Positions 11,901-20,971 of a DNA stretch of 26,740 bases are shown piece by piece. The stretch's first letter is position 1. Every line of letters begins with the position of its first letter. This DNA comes from Teratosphaeria epicoccoides. Lineage: Eukaryota; Ascomycota; Dothideomycetes; Mycosphaerellales; Teratosphaeriaceae. The notes under the pieces were generated by a model. It was not told the DNA's origin. It ran no database searches and saw nothing but the letters and a program-made list of their open reading frames with translations. Both the position numbers and the translations under genes were made by a program. The stretch spans positions 1 to 26,740 of the forward strand of contig JADDMT010000246.1 of NCBI GenBank assembly GCA_021401465.1. The letters run 5' to 3'.

Positions 11901-12455
11901 TAGCAGAACATGGCACGGTACGCGAATCGTAAGAGAATTAAGGGACTAATTCTAAAGGAGGGGGACAAGGTATATCTCCTCTGCTAACACATCAAATCAG
12001 ACAAGCCGAGTAAGAAACTAGACGCTGTAAAACTAGGACCATTCAGGATTAAGGCTAAGAAGGGACCAGTTAATTTTGAGTTACAGCTACCCAAGCAGAT
12101 GAGAATATACCCTGTGTTCTATGTCTCTCTGCTAGAACAAGCAGCGCTAGACGCCGCACTGTAATCAGAACCCTTACTACTCGACCCTGAAGTAGAAGAA
12201 CCGGAGTACACTGTCGAGAGGATTATCGACACTCGCTAGCAGGACGGACAGCGAGAGTACTTAGTAAAATAGGAAGGATATAGGAGTACTAAGAACACCT
12301 GGGAACCCCTAGAACACCTGCGAAACTATTGGCAAAAGATACGAAGTTTCGAGAAAGGAACGAACCTAGGAAGAAGATCCTAAGCCACGACTAGACTCCT
12401 ACGGGACGCCGTCGACTAGCTCGGCTATCACGCCATCCAGGAAACCCTAATATGA
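8883..12455 (+). pseudogene. pol: pol of element A3: PR-RT-RNaseH-IN-chromodomain, RIP-inactivated
   Basis: One frame carries the whole Pol with about 40 internal stops from RT onward, nearly all TAG/TAA (a TGA at about 10735 fits a lost Trp). Visible in order: an aspartic protease site DSG in ALIDSGCTR (9000-9008); RT with VDYRGLND and intact YLDD (10035-10046); RNase H with VETDAS (about 10473-10490); a degraded HHCC integrase finger ending near 11240; integrase Asp in MDFIVKLP (about 11320), Asp in TDRGSVFTS (about 11520) and an intact Glu in TERLNQTLE (about 11627); and a chromodomain with REYLVK-stop-EGY and NTWEPLEHL (about 12200-12340). The frame ends at TGA 12453-12455, overlapping by 9 bases the antisense ORF stop. 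Relative to gag it is in the -1 register, which fits programmed frameshifting. Confidence 0.9.
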
Positions 12456-13001
12456 GGCGTTAGCGAAACCCTCTATTACGCTCCATGTTGTAGGACTAAG
12501 AGCGAGACCTGCAGAAGGATCTAGGTCAAGGAGAAACCTAGCCTGCGAGAGAGCTTGTTCCTCGGCCTCCTCCTCCCTAATCTCGCGCTCCTCGAGAGCG
12601 CGACCATCTTCGACCTCCCGGTCGACTACGTCTAACTGTTTTCGAAGACGCATCTCCTTTGCATGCGCCTCTAGCATCTTCTGCGAAGCCTCGGCTAGGA
12701 CCGCCTTTACACGATCGAGATTAGCAATTAGTCTTTTCCGCTAATCGCCTAACTTCTTCTATTCGACCTCTGTTACCTTCGCGTCGCAACTCCGACAGTT
12801 GCTAAAGTAACATTACGAACATTTCCCTAAGGAAATGTGTACCTAACAAACGAGCTTTAGCTCTTGATACTAAGTGTAGGACTTCATGCTATCCTAGCCC
12901 TAACGATAGATTCGATTCGCGCGGCGTTTGCGTTTCTGCGTTAAAGGGGCGTCAGTGTCTAGAATGACACAAGGTAGTAATGTAGAAAGAGAAGACATCA
13001 T
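12447..13001 (-). pseudogene. Antisense accessory ORF of element A (Cys cluster plus coiled coil)
   Basis: A single minus frame of 184 codons from a double ATG (complement 12996-13001) to TAG 12447-12449, with about eight internal TAG/TAA stops, all in the N-terminal 110 codons. The last 77 codons are open. Features in order: a basic stretch TQKRKRRANRIYR (about 22-34); a tight cysteine cluster C-x2-C-x4-C-x2-C with one of the spacing residues now a stop (about 61-72); a long charged, Glu/Arg-rich helix with coiled-coil character (about 85-150: EMRLRKQLDVVDREVEDG, then EEREIREEEAEEQ); and a tail with GLALSPTTWSVIEGF. The TAG end may itself be a RIP product, since the frame can be followed a little further into pol. 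It starts 76 bases from the 3' LTR, so any promoter would lie in the LTR. The layout resembles a hypothetical protein type I associate with fungal repeats, but I assign no function. Confidence 0.65.
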
Positions 13002-13062
13002 AGCGCAAAAGAAAGAACAAGAGAAACCCCGCACTAATAAGGTAGCTTAGGGACAAGCTAGG

Positions 13063-13077
13063 CTAAGAGGGGGATAG
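13063..13077 (+). other. Polypurine tract of element A3
   Basis: CTAAGAGGGGGATAG directly precedes the TGTCATAGG start of the 3' LTR. A purine run in this position is the plus-strand DNA primer of LTR retrotransposons. Confidence 0.75.
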
Positions 13078-13561
13078 TGTCATAGGTGTCAGGAGTACTA
13101 TCTAGAGTACTATAGGATACAGGATTATGAGGGTCCTAAGTGCTATGAGTCATAGTACTATCATAGGAGTACTATAAGTTATAGGCATAGTCATAGGAGA
13201 AAGGATCTGTCACGTGAGGATAGATCCCTAGATCTGTAGGGTTAGTCTACAGATCTATAGGCCTATAAGGAAGAAGGGATCTGTCACGGGATAACAGACC
13301 CTTAGATCTGTGGGGTTAGTCTACAGATCTACAGACACGGATCTGTCGGGTCTGTCGACAGATCTAATAGAGCTACTCTGTCTCTCTAGTATATAGGACT
13401 AGCTTTAGGATAGGCAGTTAGGAGCTTCGTGCTTAATTCTTAATTCCCTTTCCCTAGGGGATAGTTAGTTACAAGGTTAACCGCTATTGTCGATATTCTT
13501 CATAGCTCTGCGAGTGTAACATCTAGTTACCTTCCTGCTATCGGCACCTACCCTTATGACA
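13078..13561 (+). repeat. 3' LTR of element A3 (484 bp)
   Basis: It runs from TGTCATAGGTGTCAGG to CACCTACCCTTATGACA and has the same length as the A2 LTR. The TGTCATA/TATGACA ends define the family. It is followed at once by element A2 sequence; 13562-13566 (tacta) should recur left of the A3 5' LTR outside the window. The promoter half contains direct submodules described separately. Confidence 0.92.
13230..13330. repeat. Paired hairpin modules inside the A LTR
   Basis: Two copies about 74 bases apart of a hairpin with arms AGATCTGTAG and CTACAGATCT (13230-13239 with 13247-13256; 13304-13313 with 13321-13330, the latter with one mismatch) around the loop GGTTAGT. The arm-loop junction spells TAGGGTTAG, one and a half telomere-type units. 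The same pair recurs in A1 (about 400-510), A2 (about 15945-16050) and A4 (about 26158-26262). It is probably a protein-binding or RNA structural element of the LTR; the role is unknown. Confidence 0.7.
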
Positions 13562-15660
13562 TACTACATCTAAGCCTAGTGACTCCGTGATGTCGAACTA
13601 GAGCATCTCTTAGTAGCGTCCTATCCGTAGAGGCATCATCTTAGTCTCTTCGTCAACTACTCCTTAGTTGTATGTGACTAGCTTTCCATTAATCGCTTGT
13701 AGCGAGAAAGCATTCGTCTTCGCCTGTAGCTTTATCCTAGCTGTCCTAGCGAACTTAGGCGTCATGAAGATTCTAGTACATCCTGAATCTATTAAGGCCC
13801 TAGCTAGCGTCTCGTCGATGTGCACCTATACTCTAAGGTTGTTCGCGTATCTGGCGCCGATCGCGGCATATCGTTGCAGCCCTATCTGGTCTGTCCGTAG
13901 GTCTAATTCCGGCAGACCTCGTCGTTTCCCGAATAACTGTCTTCACGGACTAGTTCAGGGATTGTGCGGTCTCGGCTTCTTCTCTAAGCGTTACCATTTT
14001 CTGGCCTAAGAGATCGTTCTCGTTCTTAGCCTCGCTGTTCCTGCGCGTTCCTTGCGTACTCTATCTTTAAATGATAGACTTGGAGTCGTAGCGCTCGTGG
14101 AATCTGAATACCTTTGTAGGTTAGGTAGCCTCCCTAGGGCGTAAACTCTACCCCGAACGGTACAATTTCTTGGACAACTTTCTAATGCGCGTGAGGTTAA
14201 GCTACGACTAGTAGTCTCCTTAGGTGTCGTCGCATACGGTCGGCTAGTTCGTCATACTAAAGCTAGTCGATGTGTTATACTCTATTAATCCATGGGCAAG
14301 CCTAAGCCTATTAGTTCTATATGATTCGGATAATGTCGAGTCTGATGTCATGCGGCGGCATAGCCTATCGCTCTATGCTCTCGTCTTCCTCGGAATCAGG
14401 AATGACGGCTTCGACAAGCTTGTAGTTGTCGTCCAAACCCTCTTCTTCTCCTTCTAGTTCCTGTTGCCTTAGGACTGTCGTACTAGAAGGTGTACCCCTT
14501 AGCGCACAGATCGACTACGCCTTGTTTCGGCTAGGGTACTATCTAGAACTATCTTTATCACTCATGTGAATTCGACAATCGTCGTCGTAGCATGTAGTCT
14601 AAGTAAGTGCGGCATAGTCTAGTTCTTGAGTAGTAGCGGCCTTTTGCTTAGGTGCCGTCGTTGTTACGCGAGCCTGCTCTATCCTAGGTAGCTCTTGTCG
14701 TTACTTCTTAGCAAAACATTCGCGGGCAAAGTGTCCTTTCTTTCCACAGTAGTAGCACTCGAGATTACTCTTGTCGAATGGCTTCTTCAGACCATTCTAG
14801 GGAGGAGAGCCCTTCCGCGGCTTTCCTCGGGGTCTATTCCTAGGACGCCCCTTAGTCGCATCTAACTCTATAGGTTAGAGACCGTAGTAATCGCTTCGCT
14901 ATTTCGGTGCTAATCGTCAGACCTTATGGTTAGCCTACGCTAGCTTGCGATTTCTATGTTGTCGTTCTTGCTGTCGTTCCTAGATGCGATTATCGATTCT
15001 AATCGCGAGATCGCTCATTTCCTTGAATGTCGTTAGCTAATCTCCTCGGGCAATTTCGTCTTTAACCGTCTCCTCGTTATCATTCTAGTCGACTTGAGCA
15101 GAGAGGGTCTAAAAGTCCGCGCGGTACTTAGTAGCGGAACCCTTCTGCTAGATTCCTAGGAGAGCTCTCTTAGCCTCTTGTTGCTCATTACCGAGCCTAA
15201 ACGCTTCGCGTAATGCCTTAAACAAAGACTTGTCTAAGTTAAGAATCTCCCTAGTCGTCGTCTTCCTAGCTTTAGCGCTACTAACATGATCTAGATAATC
15301 TGTCAGATGAGGCTAGATAAACTCGAACGCTAGTCCCTTTAGGTAAGAGACAATGTACATCATTCGCTTATAATGTGTCGTAAACTATTCTATATCTACG
15401 TTAAATGCTAACTAGCATTATAGGATAAACATCTCGACCTAAGATCGTTATCCTGTAAACTCTGTAGGGCTTCCTATCTTGAAGCCGTTGTTGCCGTGTC
15501 TATTCCTAGTAGTTGAACCTGCGACGGATGCTAGAGCCATCTCGCTAAGGTAAATGGATTCGAGCTACTACGTGATTTAAGGTATAGCGGCAACTTGTTC
15601 TTGTAGTGTTAGTTGACTGTCGCTAGAACTTGAACTAACAGTTAAAGAACTACTTGACAT
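13562..15660 (-). pseudogene. gag: gag and protease of element A2 (truncated by insertion of A3)
   Basis: Read leftwards, an ATG at 15658-15660 opens the A-family Gag (serine-rich start, then QVAAIP, LESIYLSEMALASVAG). A second in-frame ATG is at 15538-15540; the upstream one is preferred because the same coding-like stretch is conserved in A1 and A4. A retrotransposon-Gag core follows (TTHYKRMMYIVSYLKGLAFEFI), then a basic region, the zinc knuckle CYYCGKKGHFAREC near 14719-14760 and the acidic region. The protease Asp-Ser-Gly codons lie at 13781-13789. The sequence stops at 13562, where the A3 LTR was inserted, so RT onward is missing. Stops are TAG/TAA. It supplies the Gag N-terminus lacking in A3. 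Confidence 0.85.
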
Positions 15661-15719
15661 AGGCGTATGTTAAGCGCTCGACGAGTCTCCTGATGCTTCC
15701 TTAGAAGTAGTGCTCAAAA
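15661..15719 (-). other. Leader of element A2
   Basis: These 59 bases lie between the 5' LTR and the gag ATG and match 107-165 in A1. In element sense they begin TTTTGAGCACTACTTC, with no TGG tRNA-type primer site at the LTR edge. Confidence 0.5.
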
Positions 15720-16203
15720 TGTCATAAGGGTAGGTGCTAATAGCAGGAAGGTAACTAGGTATTAGACTCGCAGAGCTATGAAGAATATCGACAATAGCAG
15801 TTAACCTTGTAACTGACTATCCCCTAGGGAAAGGGAATTAAGAATTAAGCACGAAGCTCCTAACTGCCTGTCCTAAAGCTAGCCCTATATACTAGAGAGA
15901 CAGAGTAGCTCTGTTAGATCTGTCGACAGACCTAACAGATCCGTGTCTGTAGATCTGTAGACTAACCCTATAGATCTAAGGGTCTGTCATCCTGTAACAG
16001 ATCCCTTCTTCCTTATAGGCCTATAGATCTGTAGACTGACCCTACAGATCCAGGGATCTGTCCTCACGTGACAGATCCTTTCTCCTATGACTATGCCTAT
16101 GACTCATAGTACTCCTATAATAGTACCATGACTCATAGCACTTAGGACCCTCACGATCCTGTATCCTATAGTACTCTAGACAGTACTCCTGACACCTATG
16201 ACA
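15720..16203 (-). repeat. 5' LTR of element A2 (484 bp)
   Basis: A complete LTR, homologous over its length to the A1, A3 and A4 LTRs, with TGTCATA/TATGACA ends. Its right edge abuts the interrupted pol frame of element C at 16204; 16204-16208 (ttata) is the predicted target-site copy. Confidence 0.92.
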
Positions 16204-18332
16204 TTATATTAGCCTTTACTAGTACCCTAATCCTCTAGTATTATGATCCTAAGCTTCTAATCAAGATGGAAATAGACGCCTCTAGATTTGCCTTAGAGGG
16301 TATTCTCTCCTAGCTTGTTACAGGCAAGGATACTACTTGCTAGTACCTTATTACATTCTACTCTTAGAAGCTTACTCTAGCGGAGTAGAACTACGAGACC
16401 TATAACTAAGAGCTGTTAGTAAATGTAGAATGCTTTAAGACATGGCGCTACTACCTTGAAGGCGCGCTACAGACTATTCGCATGCTCTCTAACTATAATA
16501 ACCTTCGTAGATTCATAGGCGTGAAGCAGCTAAACAGCCGTTAAGCTTAGTAGGCTATATATCTATTAAGGTTTAATTTTGCTACTAAGTATAATAAAGG
16601 AACTAACAACCTAGCCGATAGGCCTTCTTGTTACGCAGACTACGTACTAACTACATAGGCAGTAAACACACTCCTCCTAACCCTAAGGAATAATCTGTCG
16701 TTCTAGGGCTAGGAGGAAGAACAAGCTAATAACGCGATTATTAATCGCATCTAGGCTATATACGTGTAGTAGGCAAAGAGCATAGAGCTCCCGCTCTAAC
16801 CTAGAGAGTACTAACCTATGACAGCCCTACTAGCCTTTATCTGCAAGGTAGTAACCTAGGAGGAATCCCTAGTAAAGGACGTTTCAGAGAACATAGAGAC
16901 CTTGCTTTGTAGTCTACAATTAGCCTTAGAGCGACCTGAAAGTACTAGTAAGGACTAGGAGTACAAGTATAGCGTCTAGTATAAGGGTAATTGTATTTAG
17001 GTCATACATAATAAAGCATTAAAGGCGTAGCTACTACACTTACACTATAATGATCTATTAGCTAGGCACTTTAGTAGAGACTATACTCTTGCCTTACTGT
17101 CGAGGAAGTACTAGTAGCTAGATATTACAAAGGAGGTTAACGAATACGCCCGAACCTGCTACATGTGCCAAGTAATAAAGAGTAGGCACTATCGCGGGTA
17201 TAGTAAGGCATATGCTTTACCCCTACCTAACAGGCTATAGCAGGAAATTACTATAGACTTTATTACGGACCTGCCTCTAAGCAAGCTCTTCGGTTACATG
17301 TATAATGCTATCCTAGTAATTATCGACAGGTTCTCTAAGATAGTGATCTTTGTCCTGACTAATAAGACATGTACTAGTATAGAGCTAGCGAACATCCTAG
17401 TATGTAAGGTCATATAGTAGTTTAGTATGCTAGAAGGAGTACTCTTTGATCGTAGTAGTGTCTTTACTAGCTAATACTAGAGTAACTTCGTATGTAAAGT
17501 GCAACTAAAGCATAAGCTTAGTATAGCCTTTTATCCGCAAACTAATAGCTAGACTAAGCAGGCAAACTAGACCCTAGAATAGTACCTCTGTTATTACTAT
17601 AATAAGGAACAAAATGACTAGGCTAAGTAGTTACTACAAGCTGAATATGCGAGTAACGTATACGACAATACTACGACTAGCATGTCGCCCTTCTAGGTAG
17701 TATTAGGATTCTAGCCTTCCCTGACATTAGCGCCTTAGGACGAGTCTGCTAAAGGGAGGGTACTAGCTACTATAGAGCGCGTGTATTAGTTACGCGACAT
17801 AACTAAAAGGCTTAAAGAGAATTAGCAACAAATAGTAAACTAGCAGGCAGAGTACTATGACGCGCGGCATAAGTGCTAAGTATATTCTGTAGGTAATATA
17901 GTGTTGTTATTAACTAAGAACTTGCGACTACTAGTACTAAAGAAGAAGATAGCAGCCTGATTTATTAGACTATTTTAAGTACCTGACGTAATCAGTAATC
18001 AGGCTTATCGCCTAGTACTGCCTTCCTAGTACTAGATTCACAATGTTTTCTATGTCTCGCTACTAGAGCCTTAGAATAGCTAAGCAGGCAAAGAGCCTGC
18101 CTATCCTATGTCTCTCGCTAAAGAGGATAGTAAGTATAAGGTTAAGTCTATTAGAGGTATAAGGGTACATAGCAGTATACGCTAATACCTAGTATAGTAG
18201 AAGGATTAGCTAGAGGATTATAATATCTAGGTTGACGAAGCTGACTATGAGGGTACGAAGGATCTAATCGAAGCATACCTAGCGTAGGAGAAGGGCAAGA
18301 GGAGATTAGGCAGAGGAAAAGGGAAAAAGTAA
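16204..18332 (+). pseudogene. pol: pol of element C: RNase H-integrase-chromodomain-like, truncated and RIP-inactivated
   Basis: It begins in frame without a start because A2 split the element. RNase H opens with YYDPKLLIKMEIDASRFALE (16266 on) and continues to SNYNNLRRFIG (about 16480). Integrase shows the HHCC finger (LHLHYNDLLARHF.. to CYMCQ, about 17035-17170), Asp in IDFITDLP (about 17255) and a changed second motif, FDRSSVFTS (about 17446). The third motif, normally TDGQTE, reads T-N-S-stop-T-K (17541-17558); each change is a TpG to TpA change, including the catalytic Glu to Lys. A chromodomain-like tail (QYLV with two stops, then KD, DEADYEGTKDLIEAYL) lies at about 18180-18285, before a basic end and TAA at 18330-18332. 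The 5' half should lie left of the window. Confidence 0.85.
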
Positions 18333-18450
18333 GCCCCTAGGGGAGAAAATAGCATTATAGGCTACCTATATTTTAGCCCTAGACAGGGCGCAAAAGCCAA
18401 GCATGCTTGTAGCTAGAGCTGCCTACCCCCTAAGAGTGTCTAAATCAGGG

Positions 18451-19484
18451 CTACTTATTATCATCCTCTACTACTATGTCTGCCTTATCCTCTACTATGT
18501 TCGCATTATTCTCCGCCTCTATGTCCTTATTGTCGTCAGGGCGACAACCTAGGAGGTCTATAAGGCTCTTACGCTCCTAGCAAGGGGTTAGCAGGCGACA
18601 ATCGAACAAGGAGCCTTCGCGGGATATACTTACCTCTATCTTGTTATTAAGGCAGGCCTAGAGCCTACTTATAGCGGCATTAGCGCGGGTAAGGTTAGCG
18701 TAGGGCACGCGGGCATTAAGGAACTATTAGCAGGTTAGTATGTAACAAGCAAACAACAAGCTAGGGGACTTATAGTATGACTAAGCTTAAAGAGGCCTAC
18801 TAAGGCCTATGTGTTTTACTTAGTAGTAGTAACAGCCTAGCTGCTACTACCTGCTTATACGGCAGTAGCAGCGCGCTTGGCCTTAGCCGTAATAGCAGGG
18901 AAGCGCTAAAGGGACAGAGTTGCGGTTATGCTATAGCCTCTACAGACAGTTAGTACCTAAAACTTATAACTAAGGTATGTAACAAGCAAGCAAGGAACAT
19001 ACCTTAAGTAGTAGGCACTAGTTTGTAGTAGCGTCTAGTTACGCCTACTAGGCTATAGCGTAATCCTCATTAGTAGTAATAGGGTCATGCCTAGCGTAAT
19101 GCGCTTAGCCTTAGCGTAAGCGTAGAGCATGATGTTATACTTGGCTACTATAGCCTAGTTTATAGGCATGTACACATAGTTGCTCTTACTATAGCTACAA
19201 GCATAGTTAGTAGTTACGCTAAGCTAGAGAAGTATATGTCTTAGGCAGGCAAAGGCGTATACTACTTGTAGCGCTTTTGCTGCCCTAACTTAAAACATGC
19301 TATACATAGCCTATACTCTAGAACTAAGTTAGTAATGCGCCGCGTATGTTTAAAGCAAGTAACACTTACTATTAAGGCTAATATAATACGCGTAGCGCTT
19401 GTAGTCATTAACAAGTAGCTCCTTACTATAGCTGTAGCGCTAGGAGGGCGTAAATTAAGCAGGCTAAGCGCCTGTTAACTTCAT
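18451..19484 (-). pseudogene. Spliced antisense accessory gene of element C (4 exons, 287 aa, RIP-broken)
   Basis: Exons are the complement of 19003-19484, 18774-18939, 18634-18723 and 18451-18576 (482+166+90+126 = 864 bases = 288 codons). Intron 1 (18940-19002, 63 bp) has GTATGT, branch TACTAAC and TGTAG. Intron 2 (18724-18773, 50 bp) has TACTAAC and AATAG, but its donor is ATAAGT, a one-base TpG to TpA loss of GTAAGT. Intron 3 (18577-18633, 57 bp) has GTAAGT, GCTAAC and GCTAG. The frame is kept over every junction, the strongest support for the model. The product starts MKLTGA, has an aromatic/basic N-terminal half (VNDYKRYAYYISLNSK, AKAKRITLG), an Ala/Thr/Ser-rich middle (AITAKAKRAATAV) and an acidic C-terminus (KADIVVEDDNK). 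About 13 internal stops are present, as expected of RIP. It faces pol tail to tail, 118 bases apart. No known family was recognised. Confidence 0.75.
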
Positions 19485-19600
19485 AGGAGTAACTAGCGCG
19501 GCGCTAGTAGTAATCTTAGAACCTTTAGGAGGTATGTTTAGAAGTTAATATAATAAAAGAAGTCAGGATTACTACATGTAAAAAGCAGTCTTTATACCTG
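19485..19600 (-). promoter_or_regulatory. Promoter region of the antisense gene of element C
   Basis: On the minus strand a TATA box GGTATAAAGAC (core complement 19590-19596) lies about 106 bases before the ATG at 19484, inside the element and well clear of the LTR. With the introns, this indicates a Pol II unit transcribed opposite to the element RNA. The rest of the interval to 19897 shows no open frame. Confidence 0.5.
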
Positions 19601-19881
19601 CATGCTATTTACGCTATAGAAGCTTCCTGTAGCTATTAACTCCCTGTTACTACAAGCAACTACGCTAGAACTAATTAGAACTAACAAGTGTGTTCGTAGC
19701 ATGCTTTACGTAGTTACAAAGAGTCATGACATACAAGTCATAATTCTAGCATGATTTATAGGGCTTCCCTAGGGCAGAAGGAAGTTCTAGAAGAGACTAG
19801 CTATATACAGGGTAGACTATAAGGGATCTGATCTTGCTTAGCGCAAGAAGGGAGCTGTCTAAGTGTTAAGACGACCCTTAT

Positions 19882-19897
19882 AGGAGAAGGGGGCAAA
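19882..19897 (+). other. Probable polypurine tract of element C
   Basis: AGGAGAAGGGGGCAAA directly precedes TGATACTAG, which looks like an LTR start. It is the best purine run between pol and the host sequence. Confidence 0.55.
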
Positions 19898-20547
19898 TGA
19901 TACTAGACGACTAGCCTATAGGCTTAGGTAGCTAGACTAGTAAGCTAAGCCGCACGTAATGTACATAGGCGTATATTATATGCTATACTTTGTAATAGAA
20001 TAAAGGTAGTAATTAGTTTTAGACCTTACTCTATACTTAGAGATTAAGGCTCTATATACTACTATATACCTACGTATTAATTGCTAGTTACATACTATAT
20101 TAGTCTAATACCCCTATAGTCTCCTACATATTATTACTCTTAGTATATCCTTTCTACTATACCTTGTACTTATACTACTATTCTTAGGCCTTACCTGTTA
20201 CAAGTAAACAGTATATACATAGGGATTTATGTAGTATTTAACAAGTATAATGAAGGAGAGAAGGACTATTTGCTAGTTGTCTAGTTCTTTGTAGCTAGCC
20301 TTGTTAGGGGTTATAGGGGTCATATAGGCCTTAGCCTATACTAGGGACTTAGGGCCTTACCCTTTATATTATCCTTCTTAATTTGTCCTCGCTTCTTAAC
20401 TAGCTTAGTATCTAATATCTCTTCTACTTCCTATTACTTCTTAGTACTACTATCTAGCTACTTAACTACAATTAGTAGTAGTAGTTATAGCGGCTAGGTG
20501 TTAGTTCTGTTGTCTTATAGTAACAATGCTCTAACAAAAACAAATCA
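19898..20547 (+). repeat. Probable 3' LTR of element C
   Basis: It starts TGATACTAGACGACTAGCC after the polypurine tract. The proposed end is ..ACAAATCA (TGAT/ATCA inverted ends), just before sequence of ordinary composition. There is no second copy in the window, so the right boundary is provisional. The stretch is TA-rich and has no open frame. Confidence 0.45.
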
Positions 20548-20971
20548 AACGCTTTAGCTTAAGCACGCATTTAGTAGCTTAGCCGATTTAGATAGGCGAG
20601 CTAGTCGAAAGTGATAGCACGAAGGCGCAGGTACCCTGGAGTTGATTGCTGACGGACGAGGCGAAGCACTTGCTGTCGCTACCTTTGCGTGCTTGGCAAT
20701 GCTTGCGTGCTTGACAGCGGCGCACTGCGTGCGCATCAACAGCCGTTGCAACGGCGGATGGCAGATGGCAGCTGGCATGGTGAAGCTGCATCCGCTGGAC
20801 AGAACTAGAAGCGCGACGGAAAAGTCTGCCGCGAAGACACCATGGGATAGAGGAGCTATTACTTGATTGTAGTGACTAACATCGACCATATATGGGGCCA
20901 ATTCAAGCACCAAAGACTGGGGTCTGTGCCATTTCAACGCGCGAGCGCATGGTCAACCGCCAGTCCCTCTC
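20548..20971. other. Non-RIPped host sequence downstream of the secreted-protein gene
   Basis: The composition is balanced and CA/TG-containing, unlike the flanking elements. Open stretches on both strands overlap one another, start without convincing ATGs or signals, and show no recognisable domain. It is treated as the 3' UTR and intergenic sequence of the gene at 20972-21773. Confidence 0.5.

Larger units (their letters stand above)
7777..13561 (+). mobile_element. Element A3: Ty3/gypsy chromovirus, 3' part with 3' LTR
   Basis: A plus-strand family-A element entered in mid-gag (cut on the left by the insertion of B) and continuing through protease, reverse transcriptase, RNase H, integrase, chromodomain, antisense ORF, polypurine tract and a complete 3' LTR. 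The missing 5' LTR and Gag N-terminus are supplied by A2, whose gag overlaps it. It ends exactly inside element A2: 13562 onward matches the A pol position equivalent to 9227, reversed. Confidence 0.9.
16204..20547 (+). mobile_element. Element C: Ty3/gypsy-type, 3' half with antisense gene and 3' LTR
   Basis: A plus-strand element cut on the left by the insertion of A2. It has pol from the RT/RNase H boundary onward (16204-18332), an oppositely oriented spliced gene (18451-19484), a polypurine tract and a probable 3' LTR of about 650 bases. The pol sequence differs from A and B. Heavy RIP throughout ends roughly where host-like sequence starts (about 20550). Confidence 0.8.

Noticed and set aside
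13668..14457. Plus-strand open stretches of 113 and 61 codons
   Set aside because: They lie opposite A2 gag and protease, which is well supported on the minus strand, and have no features of their own.
20554..20937. Minus-strand open stretch of 127 codons, with overlapping plus-strand stretches at 20642-20866 and 20863-21075
   Set aside because: It starts from TTG, has no domain or splice support, and overlaps other open stretches on the opposite strand. High local GC alone can open frames here.
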